From Anisakis pegreffii (taxonomy: Eukaryota > Nematoda > Chromadorea > Rhabditida > Anisakidae), in assembly GCA_035041965.1 (NCBI GenBank), contig JAPYMA010000946.1:1-64000 (forward strand): a stretch of 64,000 bases of DNA. The letters run 5' to 3'. Shown one piece after another: positions 46,839 through 60,935 of the stretch; position 1 is the stretch's first letter; each line of letters begins with the position of its first letter. The notes beneath the pieces were generated by a model. It searched no databases. It saw only the letters and a program-made list of their open reading frames with translations, and was not told where the DNA came from. The position numbers and the translations under genes were made by a program.

Positions 46839-49800
46839 TCAATTGAAATTTAAAGTAACAAAATATAAAAGTAAGTGAAATGGAATGAAAGTGAACGACG
46901 ACTTATGAATCGCATTTGACGAGATTTTCATGGCTTTCGGGCAAAAACTCCAAAGTTTTGAAGATGGTTGCGGACTTACGGCACTCATATTAATACTGTG
47001 AAACTTGAACACTTCGTTACCAGCAAAGAAGTAGAGATCTGAAATGTTTTCATTTCATATTTTACAATGCGTCATTTGGATGACTATCTATCGGAACACT
47101 TCAATGTAAGAAAGTTTTCTGATTAATTCTTACCGTTACGGAATGTGAACGCAGCGTTTGCTGTTTGTGGTATAAAATGCCACGCAGCATTGATCCTACG
47201 AGGATATCCAATTTCTACTTTACCAGATTTCTGAAAGTTGACCGAAATGATTTCAAACCTATCAAAACTATTTGGCGAGGGAGGTCCATCAAGTGGAAAT
47301 TTATAATTTACAATAATAATAAATAGGCGAATTTCTCAACTAATAACTGAAAATGAATCCGATAGACAATGTCAACATCGATGATGTGACTGGGATATTT
47401 TCGGCGAGGCGAGAAATATTTATACGAAGCAGGACGGACGAGAAGCGGTTTGATGGATGGCCAATGAAGAAATTTGATTAATCACCCTATCAATTCTCCA
47501 GAATTCCTCATCTGTCCAGATATAAATCGGTTTTTCAGTCCAGTAATTCCATTTATAGACCAAACGAATACGACGCACATAGTCAGGCAATCCAATTGCA
47601 GTCAACGGACGAACTGACTCCTGCGCACTCCCTCTGTACACGTACAATTTCTTACCTCAAATCGTTCTGTTCACTTTATGTGTTTATCGATACTCCACTT
47701 AGCCACCATTATCATTCGAAATTTTAGGACAGAATTTTTTCAGAGGTTCAAAACTGAATTGATGTTAGATCGTCAGTTAGAAGACATTCAAATTGCACAC
47801 GATCACGTTTTTGTTTAAGCTATTTTCATCATATACAGAATGAATATATTCCAAATTCGCCAAGATTCTTCATTTAGCAACGCAAATTTTGAAGTGAACT
47901 GTACGAGACTGCTGCCATCTTATGAATGCAATTTGGATGGAGGATTCGAAGATAATAATTTGCATAATTAAATTAATTCGTTCAATAACTATGCAACTGT
48001 TCATCGAAAGAAGCAGATATCGAACGGCTATGGTCAAAATATAATGAAACATACTAAGGAATTAATAGAAGGATAATTACCAACAAAGAAAAGTATTCGA
48101 TCGTTATGATCCTCAACAACCGCGTCGATCGGTGACGGAAGTGAACCCCATAGTGAACTGATCTTCCTTGGACCTTCGTTCAGATAGCCATCATGACGAA
48201 TTCGCCAGAACCAATCACCCTTAATTAAGTAAAGCAGCTCAACTGATTCAATTGAGAATGCACCGAAAAGGATTTCAGCATATGCCATTGGCAGCAGGGT
48301 ACTTTAAAAAGGAGCAGAACTACATAGATTACGATGGGGCTGTGTGAGCGAGTTGGTGTTCGTTACGTAATTTTACCTTGAAAACAAAAACTTCGCCCCG
48401 AATTTCGGTGATAGCATCAATATCCGATTTACACGGATCGGGCGGCACTTCATTAATACGGTCTTCATTGACTGACGGTACTTTGGGCTTCTCTTTCGCG
48501 GGTTGGGTGGTTGTCTGAACGAGTGGTGGAGCACGAGTTGTTGTTGTCACAGTTGGTGACCTAGGTGCTTCGGGTGCGGACGCATAGCCACGTCCTCAAA
48601 ACCTCAGCTCGTTTTTGATGGGTAGAAAGGGTCGACAACATTCAATCCATGACTTGTTTCAGTTAATATTACAATAGAATTTGATGTATAGTAAAACAGT
48701 TTCCGTTCCAACCGCAACAGTGAATGAAAATAGAATTTTCTGGACAATAATAAAAAATGCAAAATTCTGAAGGTTTGGTCTTTCAGTAACATCAAATCAA
48801 GTTTATTTGAACAGTTTATTTGAACATTAACTGAGAATCTACGCTTTCATGGTTTATTTCATAACGAATGCTGCACTAACCATAAAGTGATTGTATAGCA
48901 ACAATATCGTCATAATACAGTTGTGGAGGGCTATCGGCTTGATAAAATGAATACATGATGCTATCTTGTTTTAGCGAATGAGACAAACCAAGGCTATGCC
49001 CGATTTCATGCATCACTATTGACCTCAAACTAACCTCTGAAATTTTTTGAAAATCAAATTTCTGATTTTATTTATCACCATAACAATATTTCATTTGGGT
49101 AGTTAACAACAATGTACAGTGTAAAGAAGATATTAGCTGCAGAAAGATATTTAAATACTTCCATATTCGGGTTGATTAAACATTTTCTCTTGCTCTAATG
49201 TACAGTCGTTTTCGCATGAATCGATCTTATCCTTGAGAAAAGCGATGAACTTCATCGACTATTCGAATATGTTTGTTTGTGCAAATTATCAATCACATTC
49301 TTGTCGATTGCCCCGCAATTACGCATAACTGCTTTCGTCATCATTTTCGCTCTCAAATTTCAACTTTTTGTAGTTTTTAATTCAAATCTAATTAATTCAA
49401 CGTTCACAAAGCAAATGGACGACTGACTGTGAGGATGTAAAACGAATTGACTGACATACGTTCAGATCTGGCATCTCCAATGAGTGCATCAGACCAGCGT
49501 TCATCATCGTCCAAATGAATGTCACCGCCAAGTCCCTCACCCGGTGGGAATGCATGTGCCAATATGCGTCCACTCCCATCGAACGCATATCGATCGCCAT
49601 GATCGCCCCTCATGAACGTAATCTTCATATCCGCATTCGACTCACTCCGAACCTCATTCAATCGAATCGCTGCCGCTCGTTGCCAAGCGTTCATCGCTTC
49701 GTTCACCTCACGTCGCACCATACCAATATTCCGCATCGTTCGCGGTGCATTATCTACACTGCAATTTTGATCAATCCATCACTATCACTGCTAATTGCTT

Positions 49801-52800
49801 TTGATCTTATTATTGATGTTATTATCGGCGATTATGTCTGCTCGACTGCCGCTGCGATTTATGGATTCGTCTGCAAATTTTTACGTTCTTTCAACTTTCA
49901 GAAAACAAACTGGTGGAACAATAGGACTTTGAGTGAAGTGAACCCTTATAAACTAGCTGAGAAATACTTTGATCATCAATAGATATATTCCACACCTATG
50001 ATCACTCAGTCAAGTGGATGCTATTGCGTAGAGCGTTGCTATTAATGAGTGATTATCATTCATATCAGTTGTAATCAATCTAAACGATCACCCACTCGAC
50101 AGCAATCTTAGAAGAATCAGATGGAAAATGAACGCAGATGCAATTGCGATCAAACATCGAAGCGAATTAAATTTAAGTGGAATAATCGAAAATGAGATTG
50201 GATTCTTTTTTTCTCGTTTAAGCATTTTCGTAAAGAATTTTCGATTCCGAGAAGAAACACTTTGTGCACATTCGAGAGATCAATTTTATCAAGTGATTCA
50301 ATCAAAAACATATATTAAGAACTGATCGCAAACAACTGCTCTGTGGATGGTATTAAAAACACACAACAATGAACAAGTGCATAAAGAAATTGATTGAGAA
50401 GCACTTCTTATGTGTTTTTAAATATCTCTTAGTTAGAATGTATGTGATAACTCGATTGATATATAATCAGTTCTGTGAATAGTCTGAAACGATCGCTTTT
50501 TTGGATGACACGGTGATGTAAGAAACCTGCTTCCTACGTTCGGTGAAAAAAAGTGCTTATGAAAAACAGTACTATTAAAAAACTGCTTCCTTATCTAAAT
50601 AATCTCAGATCGTTGCAGTGTTATTGCGAGAATATTGAAATGTTAAAGTATTCAAGATAATCTGAACTCGTTGTTGTTAACTTCGTTCTTTGCATTCGGT
50701 TCTGCATTCTCTCATAACTACGAAACATCGAAAACTTTATGTTGACGGAAAATTTTCTGAATTAAATTCAAAATAAGGTACTTGATATTCTTGCTTGATC
50801 GAAATATCGCAATGCTACCGGTTTTATATAGAGCAACTTGCAGCTCATAAGTCATTTCAGGAATAAATCGATCAGAGATATTGAAAATAACTCAGTGTAT
50901 TTGTGGTACATAAGATCTTTCAACTCACTCAAGGAGGTTGTGATGAAAAAAACAAACATCAAACAATCCTGCTGAGCAAGCTGAACGCTCTTGAGCACAA
51001 CCCATCAAAAATTGATCTGGTTTATACAACTCGTGAGAGATGGCAATCACAGGGATATCTATTATCCATTCAAATGAATGATATCAGATAATCTCGCACT
51101 GTTGATATCTTCGAATAATGTGAACTTGAATCAATTTGATCACAACAGTATCAGTACTTTATAATAAATAATATCAAGTTTAATACTATATTTTATATAG
51201 TATTGCAATAATATCAAGAACAATAGTAATATCATCAGTACTCTCAATATCATCATTCATTCCAAGAATGTGAATCCAACAATGGTATCAACAAAATAGC
51301 CGCACTGAATGACTACTCGATGCCGGACACTGTGGGTGCATAAGTGAATATGTCAGTTATATATTCAACGGATATGTTGTAAACGTGAAGGAAATAGTGA
51401 TAGGGCCGTGGATATCACATTATATTAGAGCAGGTATAGATCGGACTGTAACAGATTTGCTGACTAAGAAGAAGAAGCAGCAGCTATTGGATAGATACTC
51501 GCACTGACAATGAGATCAACACATTTGTTTAGCTGCATATGATATGATGTTATTATATTAAACAACAATAACCATCCTCTGAACAGACGTTCAGCAGCGA
51601 TGCTATAATACTTGGCGTTCAGCTCTAGTGAAGTCGATTCGCTCGTTACTTGTATTCACTAGTTACTGCGATGATCTGATCTGGTGCTGTTCTATTGCTT
51701 TTGCAATGCACCGCCTTGATCTCGATTCTCTCTCCTCACTAAATCACCAAAACATTCTTCGAAAAACAACTAGATTAGAGTACGTCTGGTGACCGAACTA
51801 ATCTAATCTAAGCTAACCAGGTTTTCAGCCGAATAGATCTGGGATGATCCAAAAAGACAGCGATATGCTCAACAGTTGTTTCAATCGTAATTAACATCCC
51901 ACACTTCATTTCTTAACGAATTATGATAATTCTCCATATGCACAATCATGATGTATCGATTTGTGATGATAACGTTCCATTAAATTTTCAAATTAGGATG
52001 ATAACACCGAATACATCGAATATCGAATAACAAGAACTAGCAATTTCTTGAGAACTACTTACATTCTTATTTGATAGGAAAACTCAAATATTTGCTCAGA
52101 CGCTCTCATCATGCAAATACGTTGCTGATGACATTGATAATGATAGTTTTGTACTGATAAGGACATTCATAAACCTCAAGTTGAAAGCTTTTAACATAAT
52201 TCTGTGATGCAGAAGATGATCAGTTTCAAATATCAGAGTGAAACGCATGGGGATACTTCTTCACGAACTGTTCATTCACAGAGAATTCTTGTTAAAATGG
52301 TTGAAGTAGTCACTGCTAAACTCCTATGTCATCCAAAGTTTTTTCCTTTCCGAATGAATAAACGTGTCTCTCTGCTCGCTCTAATCAGCTGAGACAAACG
52401 AGTCAACAACAGCACAAAGTGCAGTGACGATCACTAAACTTAACGCAAAGTGCATTACCCTTATTTGTATTCTCTTATGGGTCACTCATTTAAAATTAAT
52501 ACTGAAATGATATGATTGATTAGTTATGTATAACATGACAATTTCGAAGTCGTTTGGTTTGCATTGAAAGACATGGTAGATGGATTGATGGATGGATGGT
52601 ATGATACTGGGCAGAGTTAGGCTGGTTTGTGATCTCTCGCGTTGTTCAACTGATGGACGTACTTATGTACCCAATAGTAAACTGGAAACGATCTGAGACA
52701 CGATGTCCAAAGCGAGGCCCGGGATGCATTACACACATTTTAAGTATATGGTTACGGCTATTAATGTGTGAGGCGCATAAATTCTAAGAGCGACTCTTAA

Positions 52801-54366
52801 TAGTAATGATAAGAATACGAGTAAAGATGATAGCAGCGATAGAGCAAATAGAAGAGAAAGTGGCGAACGATATTGGTAATAGTAGTAATAGTAGTATTAA
52901 TATTAAAGCTGATCGTGAAATTAGCGGGTATATTGTTGGCAGTGTACAGTCATTAATCAACTAGCAAGCATCAGGATAGCATTAAAGCAAAGATGTGACG
53001 GACGGGCAGAAGAGTATTGTGCGTAAGTTGAAGGAACGAACGTATTCGAAGTCAAGTATTATAGATGTGGTGAACAGCTGGCACGCAGCTGTTAGACACT
53101 TTTTCACTTCTGACATATACAAAAACCGTTGATTTCACTGCATTTGTATTCACTTATTCATAAATATACAACCAAGTATAACTTCCTTTTACTCCTTACT
53201 GGTCATACGCAATCAGTGCAGTTGCGTTATAAGGTTACATTTCCACGCACAATATTAATGCTTATTCATAAATCATTTGCGACTAAATCAATGAATCACA
53301 CAATTAATGTTGTTGTACTACCAGAAATTGTTTGTGCTTCCTTCATTTCAAAATTATAATTAGGTATCATTGTATCACACAAAGATGAATCTATGTGAAA
53401 AAGAACACTGAAAATTGGATTTACAATTAGAAATGATGATTCAACACAAATTATCAATGGAAGTGGAGAAGGTCTGAGGACTGAAACAATGATTAAGAGA
53501 AGAGAAAATCAGTATGGAGAATGTGAAAAGCTGGAGAGAAACCTTCAGCTAATTTGATTCAATTCATCAATTCAATAATGCACTGAATTCAATTCAATTC
53601 GTTAATTTATCAATTCAATAATTTTATAATTTATCTATCCACCTACGGAACACGACATTTCAAATCATACAAATCAACATTCTCTTCGAAACATTGCCAA
53701 AATTCAAAACCCTTTAGAATATTTCAGTACCAGTAGAATCACAACAACCAATGACAAGCGTTCAATAAGTTACCTGTTGTTATTCAGTTGTTTCGAATTA
53801 ATATTGTTCATAAATTATATTTGATGTGATCAAAAAGTTACGTTGCAAGACAGTAAAATCGTAAAGGAAACGATCGATTGTGCGGAAAATATTTCAAAAC
53901 TGAACCTGAAAGTGATTGTTTTTTTCTCCCATTTGAAGCCCGATAATGCGTAACGTTTTCGGTGCCTCCTTCGATGTCGATGGTGGTACTCGTTGATCGG
54001 TCGATCCGGTAAACCGCATCTAATATGGTGTTTAATTTAAAATAAATGATCTCTGAAAGCGTTTGGCTTGAAACAATCACGACGAGTGACTTAACGGGGA
54101 GTGAACCGAAATAAAAGCAAAAGCTTTTGTGGTATGATGTATATGAACTGAGACAGACACTTCATTAATGTAGAATTCAATTCGGTGAAAAAGAACCTTT
54201 TGCGTGACATTAGCTGTTTAGTGGCATCATCTAATTTACCAGTGACAGGGATATTACCGTAATGTTGCAGTTCTCTAATCGCTTCTTCAATAAGTGTTTC
54301 GCTCAACATCGCTGCCACACCATTCTCGACTTTTGGTAAATACCCAAATTGTTCTAAATATTGTAA
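46839..54366 (-). CDS. Matrix metalloproteinase (zinc, hemopexin-type), N-terminal exon missing
   Basis: Nine exons: 54366-54197, 54019-53906, 49758-49460, 49036-48881, 48594-48377, 48219-48081, 47655-47486, 47230-47134, 47038-46839. They join in phase to 520 residues. The prodomain starts LQYLEQFGYLP and contains the cysteine switch (RCGLPD). A basic furin-type site (RH-RKRYALSG) follows. The catalytic domain has the Ca/Zn loop (GDHGDRYAFDG) and the complete zinc site HEIGHSLGLSH with a Met-turn (SIMYS). A Thr/Pro-rich hinge leads to four hemopexin blades, bracketed by Cys in PDPCKSD and LWSFC. The last residues (IPFHLLLYFVTLNF) are hydrophobic, suggesting a GPI or membrane anchor. It would be a secreted protease cleaving extracellular matrix, like the zmp genes of C. 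elegans. No signal-peptide exon was found upstream of 54366. Confidence 0.95.
49759..53905. other. Large intron of the metalloproteinase gene
   Basis: This 4.1-kb intron separates the furin-site exon from the catalytic exon and is about ten times longer than the gene's other introns. It holds no recognised gene or hAT copy. AATTC-type low-complexity sequence lies at about 53555-53640, and taata/atatc-rich stretches at about 51160-51250 and 52860-52920. Confidence 0.55.
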
Positions 54367-57300
54367 CTGAAAACAGATCTCGATTCAATCTCTTAAATTG
54401 AAATGTTCAAGTACATTATTTCTTATTTTTCCGCTTTTTATTCATTTATCAGTTCACCAGTTAGGAAATTTAGTATGTGATTTGTGTTAATTTTTGCTAA
54501 CAGTGAATTTGAAAGAACCAGTTGAAAAGAATTGGAATAAATGAAACATTAAATCGAAACTTATTCGAATTGTTGAAAGGAAAGAATTTCAGAAGTAATA
54601 TGAAACAATGTCGTTAACACGAAAGTAATGGAGTAGATAAATAGATTATTGAATTAGAAAAGTGATGAATAAACAGTCAAATGAAGAAACGAACAGAATA
54701 AACAAAAGCAAAACGAAATCGGCAAACCGTTTTTGCAGAATACGTCCCAAACGAAGTCGACACTAATGTCATTAACAAAATGCAAACACTTATCGCCATT
54801 TCATCCACCACTCCGCAGAGAGCACCTTAAAGTGCATTTCATATTTTGTTTCATCCGAAAAAAATTGGGGCCGTCACTTTTAACTGGATCGATTTGGATC
54901 ACTATTATTGCTACAACGCTAACTAAAATAATTCAAAACACAACTGATATAATCAATTTTGATTCATCGCAATATGGTACATCCAAGTTAAAAAGGGTAT
55001 TTTCATGGACAGATCAACAACGGGAGGGAGGGGTTAATTTCCCGATTTCTTGGGGGTTTTACTCAACGGACTGAGATCTAATCGAAGACAAGAAGGGTCA
55101 AAGGATCCTTAAAGGTTCCATGAATTTCGAAAGTTTTATGGCGAAGGAAATTATTTGCACGAATATGTTTGATGCAATTCAATGACAGAAATGTGTTTGA
55201 TAATACATGCTACTTAAACTAGGTTAATGCAAAATTTGTTTCTTTTTGCAAGATGGATTCTTGCAAAATATTCGCTAATGATATTAATCCCTCATATCTT
55301 CTTATTATCAAAATTCACTTCGTGCGTTATGTTTATCATATGTAAACGAATTCACATTGATTATGCAAAACAGTTTTTATTCAGTGAGTCAATAGATCAA
55401 CCGAAGCGCTTGCATCCGCTCTGATAATTAATATTCGTAACGCTATTGCGATCTCACATCCTTGTTATCTTTCGCAGAACATTTCACTAATACTAAACAC
55501 GAAATGCAAATCCTAGTCATTAGTCGATAAAACTGCGCGTTTATAAAACATATCAGTTTGTCGAGAGGATGCACTGAACATTACCATGCATTAGATAAAA
55601 CAAACTGAATTAATTGAGGAGATGACCTGGAACTTGCTTGAACGGAATTCTAACAAACGAAAATTTAAAATGGATAGCTGCTTAAAGGATGAGATTGTTG
55701 AAGAGTAATCACTACTGAAAAGTTGATCAATGCCTACGAATAATCAGTCATAGTGAACGCGGACAATCTTGAATGCCAATTCAACGCACGTGCATCAACA
55801 TCATCATCCACATTAACGATTCAAATTAATATCCATCATCCACAAAAACATTATTCACTACATCTGCTCAATATCGTTATTTTTTGTTGACTTTCCCAAG
55901 GCTATTACCATATTTGAGAGTGATTGTGAGATTCCGATGCATATTACGCACACCAAATGTCTCACTTTCGTCCGTCAATTAACCAACAAAACAAGAAATG
56001 CAAATGACACAATCAAATCCAAATATTGAACAGTGGAATTAATGTGAAATTAAAATGAAATCAACTGAATGCATTGAGAAAACAGATGGAATTAAGAGAT
56101 TAGATGAGGAACTAAACTTCACTGACAATGCGTGAGAGATAATTTCTTCAGAAAGTCAAATCGTTTCAATCAAAGATGTAACCTACCAAACCCTTACTTA
56201 GGCAAGAACGCATCCTGTTAATGGATAATTCTTCTAAAATTTTCGACTGGAATAATGTCAGAGTGCAGAATGAATTAATTTTCTGAATACAATGGATCAG
56301 ATCGGTTTTTCTTCAGACACAATCAACTGATCATTGTCTCAAAGTGAATGTTGAAACATAAAGATGCAACGATGAAAAAAATGAAATAAAATGCAGCAAA
56401 CAATATCACTGCAATTTTGCAATGCTCACAATCAGCAACTGACTGACCCATTCAAAGCAGCACTTACAATAGGTTTTTTCCCGAACATCTTACTACTCAC
56501 TAGATTCTCGGATAAAACTCTCTCATTTCCGGTCTGCTATTACTCAGTCCAGTAGTGATTTCTAATTGCACGAAAGTAAAAAAAAACTGAGAAAATATGA
56601 TTGCAATCTAAATTTTAATCGCTCATAAGCGGAATTAGTCTGCATAAAAACCGTGCGATAAGAAGCGACTTTCCAATGTTTTCACCAATAAAGTTCGATG
56701 TTTTCCAAAAATTTTACTGGTGATGAAACTGATGAAGATAATCAAATTCATTGATAAATAGAAAATAAAAGCAATTGAAATGCTGAACAACATCAACTGA
56801 AAGGACAACATATTCGAGTGCATAATGTGATTCAAAAAATGTGATGGAAAATTATGATACAAGAACATGACAACTAAAATTTATCAACACTAATTGTCAC
56901 TCCGTGTTCTGCAGAAGAAAATCATTATCATATCGAATACCAGTAAAACAATTTACCGCATTGTTCCAATTTGAGCAGTGAATTTTTTGCAAGGAAACTC
57001 TTCGAAAGATTGACAAAGTCAAGTATGCGCTTCAAAAGATCTGACGCTTGAGTATTCTGCAACGCTTACAACCTTTGCTCATTGAAATCACTTCAGAAAT
57101 GCAAATTGAAGTGCAATTATTTCTGCATTCAACATGTGAATATTCACCCAATGAAAATTATTTTTCGAAAAACAATGCACTATACCGATATGCACTTAGT
57201 ATAGCATGCAATATTTTGTCAATAAAATCATATAGTTAGATATGTATGGTTTCATTACTAATTCTAAGACATTGAACAAATCAAGTGAAAATTAATCGGA

Positions 57301-59817
57301 TTATAACTCAAAGCAGAATTGAAACCAAAGGCGGAAAATAATACTCATGAATTCAGAAGTCACCATGGATTCAGTTCATGCTATGTGGATGTATATGCAA
57401 CTAAAATAGCTGTTAGCTAGTAAAACGCTATGAACGAACGCTATGCAAGGCGGAGCTCACTGAAATACATCATATTATGAGGAAAAAAGGATGAAGCCGT
57501 GAGGTTTGCGCCTGCATTATGCACTATATGAATATTTTGTGCATGAGTATCGTGATGCGTGAATATTTTACTGGACAGAACTTGATTTGGATTGATTCAA
57601 ATGTGCTTGCTAGTTTGCATGTAGGTGCGTTTATCGCTGCGCATATGGTCATGCATAACAAGGTCATTCACATCAATAGATTCATCAGTGTATGTCGAAA
57701 TTAGCACTGAAAAACTGCACTCGAATGAGCCATGAGACAATTGATTGGTTTCTTGAACATTACCGGAAATTCCCTCAAAATAGTTAACGATTTTGACCTG
57801 TTGGTAGCGATTACATGCACGTTCCATTGATTAATGCAACACCAGTTCTCAAGGATATTGCGTTCATTTGAATTGGTTAACTTTTTTGCTTAGCTGTATT
57901 TGGGACATGGAGCAATTTCGCAATAATAAAAAGTTTTCACGGAAAATGTATGACTGCGTTCGACATCAACCAAAAGAATCAACTCATTGCGAAATAGCAG
58001 TATGATTCATCATTGCACTACTACTCACCGATAGTTTAAGTCCCAATGGGGTTTGTATTCGCGAGCGTTTTCGCTCGTGTATGACGATTTTTTCTTGGAT
58101 ACATTGTTTTATGGTCAGGAAAGAGGTGCGTATTTCCGCAACGAAAACAATTCTCAAGCGACGGATTTTCTGGCAGAGGAACATCGCGTTCCAGTATCGT
58201 TCCAATTTCTGCATAAAGATACTGTTTTTGCAGCGCAGACGTCCTGTTGATATCGACACATGTGAGGAGGTAGACTTGAGTGAAGGATTCGGCACGCTGC
58301 AGTAAACGGTAAAAAACGCAATCGCTGTTCCACGTGAAATAAAAACTTTTTTACGGCAATATTCACGTTCCAGAAAAAGAAGTCGAAAATTCCGATAAAC
58401 TTGGATGGAATTCTTGCGGAACAAATAAAGTGGAAAAAACAGAGAGTATTCACTTCTGAAAATGTTCAGCTAAAGATTTTTGTGTCGAAAAAAAATTTCG
58501 ATGACTTTGAACAGCTACGAGTGAGAGAAGTCACTGATTGTGAGCAGAGAACAGAAGCAAACGGAAAGTTTCACGCATATGAATGATAGAATATTGAAAC
58601 TATTTTTGGGGGTGGTTTTATTTACATTATTCAGTATTTTTGAAAACTGATACTGAAAGAACTATCGAGAGAACTCGTTCGATGTTGAGCAGTAAGTGCA
58701 GGATGAGTCAATTGAATCAGTTATTACCATACAGTGGAATGTTTGAGGAATTATGATAGCATTATGATTACGATAAAATTGTTGATAAGCCGTAATGCTC
58801 GATAGATGAATAGTAATTTCATTTGTTTTCAATAAACAATCAAATGTCACTGTGCAGTATTTACAGTGCAACGCAAAAGCTCCACATCTCAAAAATGGAA
58901 CCGAGAGCTTCCAGAAATAAATTCGGACATTTAATTGACGGATGTAGACTAAAAACGATATAAAAATTAATTGACAGAATCTCCTTAATGATTCACTGTC
59001 TGCAATACTTTTTTCGGTGTAAAGCCGAAGGACTGATTCCCAAAAAAAGTATGAGGCTGGTTATGAATATATGAATATTTATTTATGTAAAAGATTTTTG
59101 TGGGCATAAACGCGCCGAAGAACGATGAGTGATATTTGCAGCTTAAAAGGAGTGGGATGAAATAAGAAAAAGATCGATTTTTGAATAAAATTTGATGAGC
59201 CTAAATGCGGTGAAGAAGGCGAAAAGAGAACGATAACAGCTGTTTGATGGGATAAATGAAGGGTTTTGGATATTTGGAATGTAGAATATAGTAGGGATGA
59301 TGTGTATCCTTTCCTCGTTCGTTTATCCATATACTCAACCAATAAATTACAACTGAATGCATTTATACTTTGAGTACAATTGAATTCAAATGAGATTCCT
59401 AATCGAAATCGGCTGTTGCACTTAACAGCAATAATATAAGAGATCCTCATATGCTATTCATAAAATTTTCAACTCAGCCAGCTTGCAACGCTTCACCAAC
59501 TTTGTATCGTTACAATCTATTGGGTTGCTTTTGAGAAATGTGCAACTGACTTATCAGTATGCAGAAATGAGCAAAATAGTGACTTCTGCTGCATTTTTTT
59601 TTAGTAAATTCAGTGGCGTGCGAGGAAGTATCACCCTCAAGTCAGATAAAATGGTCGCTCATCGCGAAAACACAAATATTCCGATTCGAAATCGATGGCA
59701 GGTGACGTATACAATTCATTAAACGTATAATCTTTGAAAGTATGTAAGCTTGGAGAATATTATGAGATATGAATTGGGAATTTTTCAGAGTCAGAACGCA
59801 TTTAAGCATTTTAAACT
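54367..59817. other. Upstream of the metalloproteinase gene, unassigned ORFs
   Basis: The missing signal-peptide exon should lie here. A hydrophobic minus-strand ORF at 56635-56868 was considered, but its only donor has the wrong phase. A minus-strand frame of 146 codons (57984-58424), one of 123 codons (59079-59450) and one of 76 codons (57597-57827) are open but resemble nothing I know, and lengths like these are not far from chance at this base composition. Confidence 0.35.
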
Positions 59818-59825
59818 CTATAAGA

Positions 59826-60712
59826 CAGTGGTTCTCATAGAGGGTGAAATTATGCATTTGGGGTAATTCGAATGTGTCAACGGGTAATGTAGGGGATCAG
59901 AAAATTGGTATTTCATGCAGTTGTTATGTTGTGTTACAAAGCCTTTGTAATGGTGTTTTTTAATTCGGATATGTAAATGCGGTTAGTTGATGACAACACT
60001 CTTCATCTCCCCATTTTCTGAGTTTTATTAGCTCATCCAGGCCTCACAGGGTTCCCATTCATTTTAACAGGATTTTCATTCTTTTCCTTGTTGTTACAAT
60101 CGCTCTCATGGCTTTTATCACCAAAAGTGTTCTCTTTTGCCAATTTCTCATTCTTTTCATTCAGCAGTTGAAGTCAAATTCTCATTTTATCAAATACACT
60201 CTATAATTGATCATTCGACTGTCGAACGTTGTTGAGCAATAGCATTCGATTGCTGTATTGTTAACTTCGGTTGTCAACACTCGTCAACGTATCCAATAAA
60301 TAGTATATGCTGCAGAATGAGAAGTTGATTCGAACCGTGAAGTGAAATGAAACGAAGTGAATGATAAAAAGTCATCAAGAGAACGATATTTGCATGCATT
60401 AGCTATGAGAGTAAACACAACACGTCTGAAAAGAATGAGAAGTCATCTAAATCAATTTGAAGTGAACGTGTCAGGGACAATAGCTTTTCATGCAATCATA
60501 ATTGATTACAATAATGAGGAACACAATAGTATAAGAGAAGGCCCAGCGATTTCGATTACCATCATGAATGTGCTAATAAGATTGAACGCAACCGTCATCT
60601 GAACATAACATGTGTGATTTCCATATTCCATAGGGGGTAGAGGAGGGGATAACAGCGGCTTGCCAGATCATTAAAAGGGGCAATGGAGCACTCGAACATG
60701 AGAAAAACTCTG
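59826..60712. mobile_element. Non-autonomous hAT-like element, copy 3
   Basis: It begins CAGTGGTTCTCA. The right end is mutated to gagaaaaactctg, but an exact 8-bp target duplication, ctataaga, flanks it at 59818-59825 and 60713-60720, which fixes both borders. The length is 887 bp. The interior aligns throughout with copies 1 and 2. An 81-codon ORF lies at 60357-60602. No transposase is present. Confidence 0.92.
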
Positions 60713-60935
60713 CTATAAGACATTACTGATGTTGTCATTGCATTAGTTTTTTAGTCGTTACTTTTACTGTTATTGTTATTGTCATTATTATTGCTAATGA
60801 GGATTATATGGATAATAAAGAATCAGTTGGACTGATGCAAAAGGATAATTTCAGTATCCAATGGCACCAGTAACATGATGAGTGCACGTGAGAGTAATAA
60901 TGACGAAATAATGGTCCATTCACCGAATGACAGTG

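Noticed and set aside
49515..49982. Longest plus-strand ORF in the window (155 codons)
   Set aside because: It is mostly the antisense shadow of the metalloproteinase catalytic exon, which has the conserved motifs on the minus strand.
56635..56868. Hydrophobic ORF as the signal-peptide exon of the metalloproteinase
   Set aside because: Its only plausible donor leaves one extra base, but the next exon at 54366 needs phase 0.
57984..58424. 146-codon minus-strand ORF as a gene
   Set aside because: It has no recognised motif and no ATG at its start, and frames of this length are not rare enough in 64 kb at this composition.
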